A stretch of 64,000 nt of DNA, from positions 27,145,021 to 27,209,020 of the forward strand of contig JARCOQ010000008.1 in NCBI GenBank assembly GCA_029207755.1, in the 5' to 3' direction. Of the stretch, positions 36,100 through 47,459 are shown in pieces. Source of the DNA: Chamaea fasciata (lineage: Eukaryota > Chordata > Aves > Passeriformes > Sylviidae). Both the position numbers and the translations under genes were made by a program. The notes under the pieces were generated by a model that worked only from the letters and a program-made list of their open reading frames with translations, ran no database searches and was not told the origin of the DNA. Each line of letters opens with the position of its first letter. Position 1 is the stretch's first letter.

Positions 36100-39000
36100 T
36101 TGGAATGTTCCAAGTCTTGCAAAGAAAAGGAAGTTTTAACTGAAGAAATAAATTTTGGCCTTGCTTAGAGCTTATGGTCAGATAATTTGAATAGATGCGG
36201 AACTGAAACGTAACAACTTATTATTAGACATACTTTGTGTGCTGTCCTATGAGAGTATTTTCCAAAGGTGCCTTACCTCCTGAAGGCCTGATTCATTCCA
36301 GCAACAGGTTCATACAGTAGATGTTTTGCGTGTGCCACCATCATATGGTTGAGCATTCAGCTAAATCTATATAATTGCTTCATACAACGGGAAAGAATTC
36401 TGCTTATTCAGTCATGAATAGTACATATGCAAAATCTTTCTTGGGAAAGGGTGATCAGCTAATCTGAATTTCTGTGTGGCACAAGCTGTTGGGTGTCACT
36501 GTAATAATTATATTCTGCATTAGTCTAGTATGCTACCGGTACCAGTTGAGGAGTCGTGATGACGTTGGAGCACATTTTTCAGAGAAATATCAACCGTTGC
36601 AGTTGTAAGTTGTTCCAATGGTTTAAAAGTGGCACTGCTTTTCTAGACTGAAGTTGTCTGACACTTACAGGGCTGAGTGTCAAACATTTGTGAGATGTGG
36701 AGTTTTTCGAAATAGCTCTTCATGCCAATGAAAAGTTGAAAATAATAATTTTCAGGAATTTATGGAAGAAACAGTTGGGGAAGGAATGAAACAAAGACAG
36801 AGATCACTTCTTTATTTCTTTCCCCCCATGTCTGTGAAGACTGGACATCCCAGTGACTAAGCCATAAACCCAGGGTTTAAGATACTCTGATGCTGTTCTT
36901 TGCTGGGTAAGAGTTAGAATAGGAATTTGAAACTTTCTGGCTACTTGGGGCACTCCAGTACAGAACTGAACTCTTCACTGTCCATTTGAGAATAACATAT
37001 AAAATTAACTGCCGATATATTAGCAACAAGACTTTTTTTATACTGTGCTCTGGAATATTTTGCCAATGAGTTCAGAGGCTTTTACATAATCGTCTTTGTT
37101 TTATTTTCTAGAGGTGGGCAAAAAAAGGAAGTATTGTTATCACTACTTCTGCATTTCCCATGGCCCCAAACCCCAACTAATGACCAGTCTTGACAAGTTC
37201 ATTTCTGTGGAAGACATTATCTTACTTCCAATTCACTACCACCCACAGATGACACTTTACAAAATGTCACTGTTACATAATTGATAATCACTCAACAACT
37301 GAGAAAATGGAACTTGGAAAGAGGCAACATTTCTGTGTCCAGAGAGGAAATTCTCTTTCAGCTACTCCATCCCAGAGTGGATAAAGGTGAGTATTCTACA
37401 ACTTAGGAAAAAGTTCTTTTTTGCATGGAGACATCTTTCCAAAATGATGATTCAAACAAACAAACAAACAAACAAACAAACAAACAAAAAACCCCGAGAA
37501 AAAGGGAGAAAGAAATAGCAATTTAATACCTATTAAATAAAGTGATGCTCATCTCAGATGTATCTTGCTTCTTGCTTTCTGGAGAACAAAGACCTTAGGA
37601 AAATCCAAAGTGAACACTCCATCACAGGGGATGCAATATGCTGAAGGGGAACCGTGACAAATTTCAGTGGTATATTAAAGCTGGGACACTGGAGACAGGA
37701 AGTGTGAAAGATATGTTTTTCCCTCTGGTATTATATGGATAATTCCGCTGTAACTGGACAGTCATTGTGATTGTACAATCAATCCTATTGGATTCCTAGG
37801 TGAAGGGTGCGGTTTTTAATAAGTCCATCTCTTAAGGCTCAGTCTTTTATCTGTTGCACAGAATAATGCATCTGGCACTTTCCCTCACCCCCGTCTCTGG
37901 GTAAGACTGTTAAAAGCATGTTGGAATAGGAGATATTTCTTTAGTCTGTGATGTGTACACCTGATCTCAATTAAATTAGTGGCTCACCTGCTGCCATTCA
38001 CAGAAAGCCTGTGATGGTAGCCGGAAAAGGCCCCAGTATCTGCACGGCAAAGCTGGTGTGTGTTCAGTATTTCTGGCTGCCCTATGAGTGAACTGTTGGC
38101 TGGTGTGTGATGAGCAGCAGCACCAGTGGAAGAGAAGGGCCCCAGTTTGCACCCCAGAAGTACAGGTGACAAGTACTACTGTAATTAAGCAAGGTACTTA
38201 CATAGCACTTATACACTGATATTTCCAAACTGGCATCCACAGGCACTTCCAATTCCTCTCATTTATTATTGAGGCTCCTCACAGCAGTGTACGGATTCCT
38301 TCCACTTCCCCCTGTGCTTGCATTCGTCATATGCATGACACCTTGGAACTGGTGTATGCATCCGTGATTTGTGCTGTGATTAACACATTATCAGCTTCCC
38401 GTTTCTTGTTAGCTAAAAATAGTCCTGGCTATCCCTGCTAGTCTGTCGCTCAGGTGATGGAGATGGAGGCTGCAGGAACCTTCTGTAGCATTTGGCAGTC
38501 AGGTCCATCTCTCTCATGCGTTTCCCAAATCTTTCCTTGATCTCCTGGCATGGGTAATGGTTCAGGGTTATTTTTTGATGTCTCTTGCTCAAAGAATTGG
38601 AAGAATTTCCAAAACCTACATTTCCATCCTACCTTTTCTTCTATTTCTGATGCTTTCATGGACACCAGCGGTCTCTCTGTGTCCCTTTCCCTGCTTGCAA
38701 TGATGCCAACACAAGGCATGTGAGGCTCAGTCCCTTCTTCCTGCAATGCTGCCTGTTGTGGTTGCACCACACAGTTTTACAAACAAAAGAGAAACACAAA
38801 AATACCAAAACAGTAAATGCACCAAAAAGAGTGCTTGTCGTCTTGTATGACTCAAAAAGGCTCAACAATATTTTTCTGAAACTTTCCTGGGATATTCAGC
38901 TGTAGGGTGTATGCAAGCAGAGGAAGGTTTTGGGAAGTAATGCATTTTGGTTTCAGGTTAAACTTGTATTTTAATGCAGAATCTGGAAATAGAACTTCAG

Positions 39001-41560
39001 GTTGGTGCAAATACGAGGAGATTAAAATATTAGAGATCAAATTAGCCTCAGAATTTAAATCTACCTATGTGCATCTCTTTCCTTACCCCAGGCACTGGCT
39101 TATTGAAGCTTCAAAATCTTGAACTATTTGCAAAACAGATAACTATAGAGAAATGAGTGCCTATGGTACAGAAATATGAATTCCTGCCACTTCTGTTCTA
39201 TGCTGTTTGCTGTCTCCAGAGTAAAAGCTTCTATTTCAGAGCTGTGTCAAGAACCATGAAGCGTTATAGCCTGACCAAGCATTGACCTAGCAAACTCCTA
39301 AACCCTGGAGACAAGTCAGTGGAGAGATTGAATAAACTTCTTTTAAAAATGCTGTCTCTAAACAGTGGCAACAATAGCACAGTTTTTGTTGCTCTTCAGG
39401 TTTTCTTCAATTTCTGATTTATTTTAACCTTGCATATTCATTTTTTAGCAATTTATGCACCTTATTTTAGTAATTTTGTGCCTTCATGAAGAACTGTATG
39501 CAGTCCTGCACTTGCTAATGTTTCTAAACCTTCCAAAAAACTGGATCTTTCATCCTTTGACTTTGAACTCCATTGTCTTATCTACTGCATCCCAGAATCC
39601 CCCACACATCTTTCAGCAAGAAAAAAAACCCCAAAACATGGCCCATTTCTGAAGGCTGTAGGAATAGTAACTGAGCAGGAATAAATCAACCAATTAACTT
39701 GATAGTTTGACCACACACGTGAATATGATTCTAGGTGCCTATTTTTACATGTAAATATAAAACCTCAATGTCTGTGAGCAGAATAGCTGCAGCTACTTCT
39801 ACTTAATCTAGAAGTTGCTGAATTCAAAATGTGAGATTTCTAGGATGCCTCAAAGGGAGGTGGTTACTGTAAGTGTCTCAGCTGAGGTATCTTACTACAA
39901 TCCTAAAATTCTTTTCCCGCTGTCTGTGGGTCAAAGGTTGCCATGAATGTGTGGCAGGTGGGAGCCTAAGGTTAAATGTTCAGAGATTTTTAAGACTGCA
40001 AAAGGTCACTCTTGCAGTGTGATCTGACTCTTGTATGCAAAGTTGTGGGATGGCATCTAGTTCAATAATTAGATTAATTAGAACATCAGTTTTGGAAAAA
40101 TGCATAAACCTGATCTTGTTATTGAAAGCAAAAAGATATGTTTTATGCTGACTTTTTGGGACAGTATCTGTTGTTTGAAGTCTTGCACAAGGAAGGAGCA
40201 AGCTTGGCATTGCTGCAAACTGAGCCAGGGAAAGGTCCTCTGCCTCTGGCAGAGCTGGTGTAGGGAGACAATGTACTGACAAGGGAACATGAGTTTTTCT
40301 GTATGCATATAGTCTTCCCAACCACTTGGCATTTGTTATAAATGTGTGTCTGAAAGCTGTTTCAGATGTTTCAGTCCCTTTTCTCCCATTTTGTCTTTAG
40401 GTTCAACCCTCATTTCCCCCTGTCAGTGCAGCATCCAGGACACTTGCAGACGCTCACTGGGAAGTGCAACTGTTAGTTTGTGCAATTTTACTTTTTTTTT
40501 TCTCCTTTAGAAGGAAGAAAATGCACCTTCCTAAAGCATACATTTAATCTGTTTGTGGGTACTGTGTTTTATTTGTTATTTAAAGGAAGATGAATTAAGA
40601 ATAATTGTGCTTGACGTAAAAAGGGGTGTGATTTAAAACAGTTTTCCTGACTTTGGGATGTGCCAGGTGCAGGTGTGTGTGACAGGGAAGGTAAATTCAA
40701 GGTTCTGGGCTAGATTTGAAAGGAGCATTATGTACAGACAGAGCCTTGGAATGGTGCTTTTCCACTGTTTGTGCTTCCTTTGGGACCTGGCTTGAAGAAA
40801 TACGTAAGACCCTGAAAACTTTCAAATAAGGTAAAATGCATGTGATCTTATGCTCCAGGGATGAGTGGAATTAGTTTTGCAAGTAGGGGGTTTTTTCCTT
40901 TTCTTTTACATTTTTTTACCTTGGTTTTTACTTCAGAATGTTTTGAGTTGTGTGGGGGTATGCCATTGGACTACAGGGCTGTTTAAAGTCAGCATGCATT
41001 GTAGGTCTGTGGGCCATATCTACATTTAGAGTCAGTGCCACATGGCAGAGTTGGCTCCCACTAAGCAATCTGGCTGAATCTGATTAAACAATCCAGATAT
41101 TTTTCACACCTTATATGTCCCCACCAGCTAGACAGGTTTATCATATAGCAGTTCACTAATGTCCCCAGGAAATCACATGCTACTACTAAAACATATTTTG
41201 CATCCGACTTTAGCCTATTGGGTGTTCAGTTTTGTTATGGAGATGAAAACTTTAATAGCTAGTGAATGGGTTCCTCCATTCTCTGTCATGGAAAGCAACC
41301 ATGATAGCTTCACCTGGTAAAGCTTCACTTTGGGGATGGGAGAACAGGGCTCTTGATGTCCCTGACCAACAAAAGGCACCACAGGGCAGCATGTAGCACA
41401 CAGGGAGAACAGGAAAACGGCTAATCCCAGCCAGATCCCATTGCAGAACATCTTACTATCTGGCTAATCAGGATAAGTGCTGAAAAGCTCTGAGTGTGAT
41501 GTCAGATTTATTTCACGATGAACAGGGAAGATCTCTTGATCCTCAAACACTTCAAGTAAA
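36100..41560. other. Non-coding sequence, no gene recognised
   Basis: Unique sequence apart from the (CAAA)n array. A splice-like segment at 37343-37386 is discussed as a finding. 39725-40000 has TTCTAGGTGCCTATTTTTA near its left end and GGGAGCCTAAGGTTAAA near its right end, words of the 'ggcacctaa' archosaur/turtle repeats, so it may be a very old hairpin element. Confidence 0.5.
37453..37490. repeat. (CAAA)n microsatellite
   Basis: About eight perfect CAAA units followed by A6 and CCCC. This length is likely to be polymorphic. Confidence 0.95.
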
Positions 41561-41568
41561 AGTTAAAA

Positions 41569-41600
41569 GGGGGGGTGTGAGGTGCGGGGGAGGAGGCGGA
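41569..41600 (+). other. G-rich tract, possible G-quadruplex
   Basis: G7 followed by TGTGAGGTGC, G5 and AGGAGGCGG. It can offer four G-tracts if two-G tracts are allowed, so it is weaker than the 30.8 and 36.0 kb motifs. A T/C-rich tract follows at about 41617-41633. Confidence 0.4.
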
Positions 41601-41894
41601 AAAAAGATATTGCGCTTTTTTTCTTTTTTTTTCCAAGTGTGATGAACTGTTTTCTCCTCTAAGTGTTTTAAATAGCGGCAGTGTGAAAATTACATTTGCT
41701 TTGAATAATTGCTAGCGTTTTTCCCATTGCAGTCCTTCTATCTGGAAGCTTTGTATCTAATATTGCTCTTGCCTGAAACTCGGAGGAGCAGTGTGAATGG
41801 AGCGGCAGGTCCATTTTTAAAACAAAAAATATTTTGTAATATTTTATTTGCTCAACAGTTCTATGCTGTGGCAACACAGGCTTACGCAGCAGTT

Positions 41895-41970
41895 TATAAG
41901 CGTAGGCCCTGGTCCAACAAAGGCTTATATCGCGTATGTTTAGCTTTACGCTGACTCCAAAGGGAATATC
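41895..41970. mobile_element. Old archosaur/turtle hairpin repeat fragment
   Basis: GGCCCTGGTCCAACAAAGGC, then TTTAGCTTTACGCTGACTCC, match in order the repeat read as 'gggcctgatccaacaaagg cttaagcatg..tttaactttaagca..tgactcc'. This is a palindromic interspersed repeat widespread in bird, crocodilian and turtle DNA. The mirror half is missing. The family name is not certain to me. Confidence 0.5.
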
Positions 41971-41979
41971 ATGTGTGAT

Positions 41980-42065
41980 ACAGACTGTAGGTAAGGCCCA
42001 TTTCCTGCCCTGAGCAGCTTGCGAGTGAAGTAAGACAAGACCCAGAACAATCGTGTGCAAGTAGG
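41980..42065 (+). mobile_element. Old SINE-like fragment, 3' part
   Basis: GATACAGACTGTAGGTAAGG, TTTCCTGCCCTGAGCAGCTT and GAAGTAAGACAAGACCCAG resemble the 'gacagtccctgccccaaagagcttacagtctaa..aagacaagac' tail common in archosaur and turtle interspersed repeats. It is also the expected continuation of the element seen at 45.0 kb. Recognised by eye only. Confidence 0.5.
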
Positions 42066-42339
42066 AGTCTTGAACAGGGAAAATATCCCTGGGGAAAAAA
42101 CCCTATTTGGAGGGATTTTTAAAGAGGGAGGAGAAAAAGAATGGATTTTTTGTGTTGTGTGTCAAGGGCAGGGAGACCTTGTGGAAGGACAAGACAACCA
42201 CTGAAGGAGTGGAGGTGCTCTGAGGGGATGGGATGCAGCAGAGTAGCAGGCCTAGTGCGGTCTCTTGGTTTTATCTGTTGACTAAATAAAACTGGTTGAC
42301 ACTTGAGGGCATTCATTTTTATTCAGTCTAATGAATACT

Positions 42340-42500
42340 GTCAAATCCTGAGAACAGCTTGTGGAATTCATACATAATTGTTTCACTGATGAAGAAACCG
42401 AGGCAGGGAGACTAATGACTTTCCCAAGGCCATAGAAGGAACATCATAATTTAAAAAAAAAAAAAATTCTCTTTCCCAGGCCTGGGCTGAACCACTAATG
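42340..42500 (-). mobile_element. MIR-like SINE fragment
   Basis: The core TTTCACTGATGAAGAAACCG, AGGCAGGGAGACTAATGAC, TTTCCCAAGGCCATAGAAGG is close to the MIR consensus read in reverse ('ttttacagatgaggaaactg aggcacagagaggttaagtgac ttgcccaaggtcacacagc'). An A14 run at 42453-42466 has grown inside the copy, after which GCCTGGGCTGAACCACTAATG fits the head side. A well supported fossil SINE. Confidence 0.8.
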
Positions 42501-42534
42501 CGTCTCTGAACAGAGGGCAGTATTTACAGAGGTG

Positions 42535-42680
42535 CTGTACTCTCATTTTTAAGTGACTTAGGCACACCTAGAAGTTTGTGTCATTGGAAGGTAATGCTAT
42601 TCCTAAAAGGCTAGATCAAGTTTTAGAAGGAGCTTTAGACTCCTAAAGACACTGGAAAGGAATATCTGTAAAGAGTATTG
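42535..42680. mobile_element. Old archosaur/turtle hairpin repeat
   Basis: TTTTTAAGTGACTTAGGCAC, CTAGAAGTTTGTGTCATTGG, AAGGTAATG, then GAGCTTTAGACTCCTAAAGAC match the 'tttttaagtgacttaggcacctagaagtttgtgtcattgaaagtcaatgg..cttaggctcctaa' palindromic repeat. Both arms are partly visible, which fits a non-autonomous hairpin element decayed in place. Another 'gggccggattgtgctctgct' word of a related repeat follows at about 42720. Confidence 0.6.
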
Positions 42681-42689
42681 AATAGGAAA

Positions 42690-44590
42690 TTATAGACACT
42701 TTATATCATAGATACATCTGGGCCGGATTGTGCTCTGCTGAAACCAAGCAGATCTGATCTGCTACAACTTGCTGAAAACAAATTCCTGATTAATTCTGAA
42801 CTTGGCAATCAGCTCTATCAAGTGTCCTGCTTTACTACTTTCTCTTAGGAGCCATGATACCCAGGCTTGTCTTAGCATATAGTAGCACTTCCTTTTTTTT
42901 CTCCTCTACCCATCAGTTTGGAAATCAGGTTTTAGTTGGCACTATCTTCCTCGTGTGTGGGTAACACTAGGAAAAAATGATTGTTAACTGTAGATACTCT
43001 GTTTAGGGAAGCAGAATCTTTTCCCAAGGATATATATCACTTTCCAATTTAGTCATGTGCACACCCAAGCCTGTGCATGAACTGCATTTCTGTTGCATGA
43101 TGCACACTCTCATTTCATTCAGGTGGAGTCCTGGTAATATTTAATAAATATCTGCTTCTAGCTATTTTGAAAAATATGCTCGGAATCACCTGCTGCTCAG
43201 CAATACATCCAATCTGTAAATAAATTCACTTAAAACCATTGTATGGATAACCATTCTCAGGAGCTGCAAGCAGTATGCAGGGTAGGTTGTTTGGAGAAAG
43301 CTTCTACCTGTTGGAGCAGAAAGATTGGCTAAATGATTCACTCTCAGGTGACAATGCTCTGCCCCAAGTTCCTGCAGGGTTTACTTTTCCTTGGGACAAA
43401 GGGCAGTGATGCAGGAGGAGAAGAACCTGCAGTAGAAGGGGTTTAGCAGAGGGATGACCTCTGGCCTGTGTTTGTGTGAGCACCATTGCTAGTTGTAGCC
43501 AAAGGTTAGGGAAAGCACCGTCTTATCTGCAGCCTGCATTCATTCCTGCCTTTACTTAGCTGAATCAGAAATATTATTTAGTTGAAACTTCACTCATAAA
43601 TCTGTAGTTTTGAAGTGGGAATCAGATACATTCAATTAGGAAAAGACATAGCATGCCTTGCTGCTTGTGTCCAGAGAAGGGGCCACAGGATCTGCAGGTG
43701 AAATTTGGGACACCTGTGCATCTCTTGCATTTGGACATTTGGGAGCTCTACCTGAGCAAGCCCTCTGAAACTGGGCCCTAAGTGTTTGAGTGAAACCTTA
43801 TGTTATGAAAGGTCCTTGTGTAGTGTCCTTTGGGAAAGGGCTTAGTGTGCTCATTTGCATCTCTATACCCAGAATGCTTTTCCAGCTCATTGCTGTTTCA
43901 TAGTCGCTCTGGTGTCAGTGCTACAGAGCAGCTGAAAATGGCTTGATGTGCTTCTGCATGCTGCTACTTTCCCTCTGGAGCAAAAGAAAGGATGTCTGTC
44001 TGGAAAGGGAGGATGAGACTAAATGTCCCTCTCTTCCCCACAGCATGGGTACTCTCCTGGCCACCCAAACAACCAGCAAGTGCTGCTAAGAGGACAGATG
44101 CTGGTACTCAAAATCTTAAGCTGCCTGCAAAATATCATCGCGCTCCCAGGCAAAGACGCAGCTGTGTGAAATTGTGAACCTTTAACGTGATCCCACCTCC
44201 CTGCCACAGACAGTTCGTGGCAGCTTGGAGAAGTGCTGAGGGTCTAGAGATGTAAATTCCTGACTCTTATGTCTGTTTTAGGGAAGAAAATATGGTAGAT
44301 TTTGCACTGAAACATCAAACGTGGCAATTGCGAGTGAATCTGGTAATGTTAAAAGCTCTGGGGTCAGGTGTGAGGGCTACAAAGCATCCACTGTGCTGCA
44401 GAATGAGAGCTCAAATGGAAAAGAGCCTGACCAAGTGGTCATCAATTCCCTTCCCTGACAGGCAAGGGCTGTGCCCTGCAATGAATATTCTGGTTAAAGA
44501 CGTATCCTTGAAGATTCAGCATGTAATGATTTGCAAGTTGTAGCCTGAGATAACTCAGAGGAAGTAGTATATAAATGTCAAGCTACTCTT
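42690..44590. other. Non-coding sequence, no gene recognised
   Basis: Unique sequence. A good acceptor-like site (CCCTCTCTTCCCCACAG, ending at about 44045) is followed by an open stretch to 44177, but no donor of acceptable strength follows. No exon is called. Confidence 0.5.
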
Positions 44591-44596
44591 AATAGG

Positions 44597-44629
44597 CTGG
44601 TGGTGGTACTATACACTGGTGGTGGTACT
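44597..44629. repeat. 14-bp direct repeat with 5-bp spacer
   Basis: CTGGTGGTGGTACT occurs at 44597-44610 and again at 44616-44629 without mismatch, separated by ATACA. Confidence 0.9.
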
Positions 44630-44639
44630 TTTTCAAGGA

Positions 44640-44860
44640 ATTGTCACTGAAGTAAAATTAACATGCAAAAGATATGGCAAATCTACTAGCAAATTATGTA
44701 AATATTTTGCAAGGGGCAAACTTTCAGTGCCAGGCGTGAAAATTGGGTCACAATTCCCATTAACAATTACACAGCCTGCGTGCCTAATTTTCCAGGCACC
44801 ATGCTGAAAATTCACCCCACGTTATGGAAGCAATTAATGGCTTAAAATTCTTTTTAGGCC
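44640..44860. other. Candidate conserved non-coding element
   Basis: About 220 bases free of simple tracts and dense in homeodomain-type words: AAAATTAAC, CAAATTATG, CCCATTAACAATTACAC, CCTAATTTTCC, GCAATTAATGGC. GTCACAATTCCC and CATGCTGAAAATTC also look non-random. The composition resembles vertebrate ultraconserved-type enhancers, but I cannot test conservation. Confidence 0.3.
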
Positions 44861-44949
44861 AGTAAATGTGTAGAAGTGTTGATAGCCTTTTCTGTGTGGC
44901 ATTTAATGAGCTATAATCTGATAACTAGATTAGATTGTTCTCTCATGAT

Positions 44950-45095
44950 ATCGACAAAGATTTCTTTATATCATTATTATTGCTATTTAAATACTACAGC
45001 AATACCAGATGCAGGGATCAGAGCCCTGTTGCGCTAGGTGCTGTACAAATATCTGTGAACATGTGGTCTCTTCACTGAAGACAGATATAATAACT
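44950..45095 (+). mobile_element. Old amniote interspersed repeat (SINE/LINE-tail type)
   Basis: TATCATTATTATTGCTATTT, then GCAGGGATCAGAGCCCTGTT, GCGCTAGGTGCTGTACAAAT and GAAGACAGATATAATA match in order the repeat 'tattattatttattatttgtatta..gcagggatcagggccccattg tgctaggcactgtacaaac..agacagtccctg'. It is very frequent in turtle and crocodilian DNA and present in birds. The match is clear, but the library family name is not certain to me. Confidence 0.7.
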
Positions 45096-45369
45096 ACTTT
45101 GCTATTCTGGTCTGCTTAGGCACCAGGGAAATGCTGAAGGTTCCCACACAGTATGAATCTATTAAAAAGATAATCTGAAGCTATTTTGGTTTCTCATATA
45201 GAGGATTTTTTTTTTTCCTTTTCAATGCTTACACATGACTTTCATTAGCATTAAATGTGTGTGGAGGAAGAGTCGCTCTTAACGTTTGTAGCTCGGTACC
45301 TATCCCTTTCATATCAGTTAAATCCCAGCGAATATAACTGTTTAGTAATTGTCTGGTATTTAATTAAAA

Positions 45370-45480
45370 TACAATAACCCCTTTCCAGAGACGCCAGTTG
45401 TGAATCTGGTGGCCCAGTCATAAAGATGCTAATTTAATGAATATTCATAAATCATGAATATGCATAGAGTGTCAGGGATG
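45370..45480. other. Candidate conserved element with POU/homeodomain words
   Basis: GATGCTAATTTAATGAATATTCATAAATCATGAATATGCATAG contains the perfect 12-base palindrome ATGAATATTCAT (45437-45448), then ATGAATATGCAT, an octamer-like POU site. A paired arrangement of two ATGAATAT words 16 bases apart suggests dimer sites. This is inference from motif shape only. Confidence 0.3.
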
Positions 45481-46479
45481 TTCTTTTGTACCCTGCTGCT
45501 ATGCCAGGTCTCGCTGGCACAGCAGACGGCACATGTTGAAGGAGCTTTGCTCCTAGGGGAGAAGAGAAATATTCACGCTGGAGCAGGACGAGTGTCTGGG
45601 TGTAACTGAGTGGAGGTGCTGGGAGGAGAGGCGATGGCTGGCGAGGAGCACATCCGACCCGCCAAGTGGGATGCGCAGTCTCGATGTGGCTACCAGGTGG
45701 TGGGATGCACTCCTTCTCAGGACTATTGATCCTTTTATAGCTGATGCACGGCTTTGGCAGAGCTATTATGGTAAACCTCTGCAGTCACAGAGGCCACAGC
45801 CACCATTATTACCACCTGAGCAGCACCTGTGTGCTGGGATTCCCAGTTATTCTTGCCCTGGGCAGGCTGTACATGCAGAAAGGGCACCGTAGGAAGCTGC
45901 CTTAAAGCACTTCAGCCTGCTGCAAGTGGTAGCTGTGACATGCCCAAGACTGTGGGGCTGAGTGGGGTTCATGCAGGGGAACTTCTCTTATCTAGGATGT
46001 TCCAGGTTGCTCCTTGTACTGGGATCTTTCCCCAGGGTTTCCAGGGATTTGGCATCCTCTTTGGTCAGTGACCGTGACCCCGCCTGACACTGATGTTGTA
46101 GCCAAATATTTCTTTCATTAACTTCGGGGTGTGTAAGGAGATTTAGTGATACATCTCTTTATTAGTCAAAAGAAAAAATATAACAATTACAAAAAATTGT
46201 GTTTTATCCTGTCACTTGAGATACTGCAGAACAAAGTCAGCATCCCTCCACAGCCTCACAAACTCCAGGCTTTCCTTGTGACATTTTTTTAAAGAAACTG
46301 AGCATTTAACCTAACCCTAGGAATCCCTAATATGCTGTCTAAGGAGCAGGCAAGGGAGCCAGCCTTGCATTCGTTGCTTCTACAGGTTTCAGTTGCCCCC
46401 AGAGTTCCAGGTTGATGGCTGAAATATGCTTGAATGCAAATGCTGTGAGCCCTTATGGTGCCTGTGTGATGCCAGTGAG

Positions 46480-46830
46480 GCGCTTTGCTGCAGCTTTGCG
46501 TTGTGAGGCGCGTACCTATGGGTGCGGAGCAAGCCCGCTTCTCACCCCGCCGCACACTGCTGGGATGCAAATTTGTTCTTGTGAAAAAATGTCAGCGCAG
46601 AGAGTTGAGCTGTTTGCTTTGGCAAAGTGTAGAGCAGGAGCGAGCACCCGTCCCTGTGTCCGGGCGGAGATGTTGGAAAGTTTACGAAACCCGAGCAGCA
46701 GCGGTGCTCTGAGTGCTCTGCTGCCTCTTCCCCGGGACCACCGCAGCACTCAGGCTTGGCTTTGTGCAAGAGATCCTTGCAAACCCCCTTCCAACCCTTC
46801 AAATGCGTTCGCAAAAACTGGCAGGGACGG
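46480..46830. promoter_or_regulatory. CpG-rich patch, candidate CpG island or enhancer
   Basis: Roughly 20 CpG dinucleotides fall within 350 bases (for example GGCGCGTAC, CCCGCCGCAC, GTCCGGGCGGAG, TACGAAACCCGAGC, CCCCGGGACC), far above the window background, where CpG is scarce. A weaker CpG-richer stretch lies at 45500-45700. No first exon with a donor site is evident. The overlapping open frames (162 codons plus, 90 and 77 codons minus) are expected in GC-rich DNA, where stop codons are rarer. It could be an orphan CpG island serving a non-coding RNA or an enhancer. Confidence 0.4.
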
Positions 46831-46859
46831 GAGAAGGGAAGAAGAGCTGCTGGTGCTAT

Positions 46860-47060
46860 CCAAGAGAGCTCTGTTTTCTCTGGTAATTTATTTCAGCTAA
46901 TACACTTCTCTAATAGCTGCCGGCTCCAATCTTTGCTTACATAAACGCTTATTTAAAGCTCTTACGATCAAATCATTCATCTGGACTCAAACTCGTTTCT
47001 AAATTTGTGCATGTAAATTTTATTCATGGGCCCAGCTGTGTTCGTGCCGAATTTGCATTT
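46860..47060. other. Candidate conserved non-coding element beside CpG patch
   Basis: Mixed AT-rich sequence without simple tracts. Words include GGTAATTTATTTCAGC, CTAATAGCTG, CATAAACGC, ATTTGCATTTGTGCATATG and AAATTTTATTCATGGG, with POU- and HOX-type cores. It lies directly right of the CpG-rich patch, an arrangement seen at developmental regulatory loci. Conservation untested. Confidence 0.25.
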
Positions 47061-47368
47061 GTGCATATGAATGTGTTGTTTTTTCCCTCTGTCAGCATAC
47101 AACCACAGGCTGCAGCTGAAAATATGGACCTAGATTTCAAAAATTTTAATGACCATACACTGAAAGTTTTAGTTCCTTTCCCCAGAGCTGGTAAACTTGT
47201 CTGCATAAGCCTTATCTTTATCCTTTGCTTTAGGGAGCTTGCTAATGTATGTGTCAGAAGACTTGCTTGCACGTGGTGTTCAAATATAAAATGAGACTTT
47301 GTTTTGCCAATATGGGTATTGACATGAAAGGGCAATTAACTTTTTGTCTTCCTTTCTATGCAGTTAGT

Positions 47369-47419
47369 CCTTCCTTCCTTCCTTCCTTCCTTCCTTCCTT
47401 CCTTCCTTCCTTCCTTCCT

Positions 47420-47459
<40 letters not shown>

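Noticed and set aside
35841..36143. 100-codon plus frame rich in Phe, Gly, Leu and Val
   Set aside because: It spans T/G simple tracts and is low-complexity translation.
44045..44177. Exon candidate after a CCCCACAG acceptor
   Set aside because: No acceptable donor follows, and the translation has no recognisable similarity.
46412..46900. 162-codon plus frame in the CpG-rich patch
   Set aside because: High GC lowers stop frequency, opposing frames are also open, and no protein-like motif is visible.
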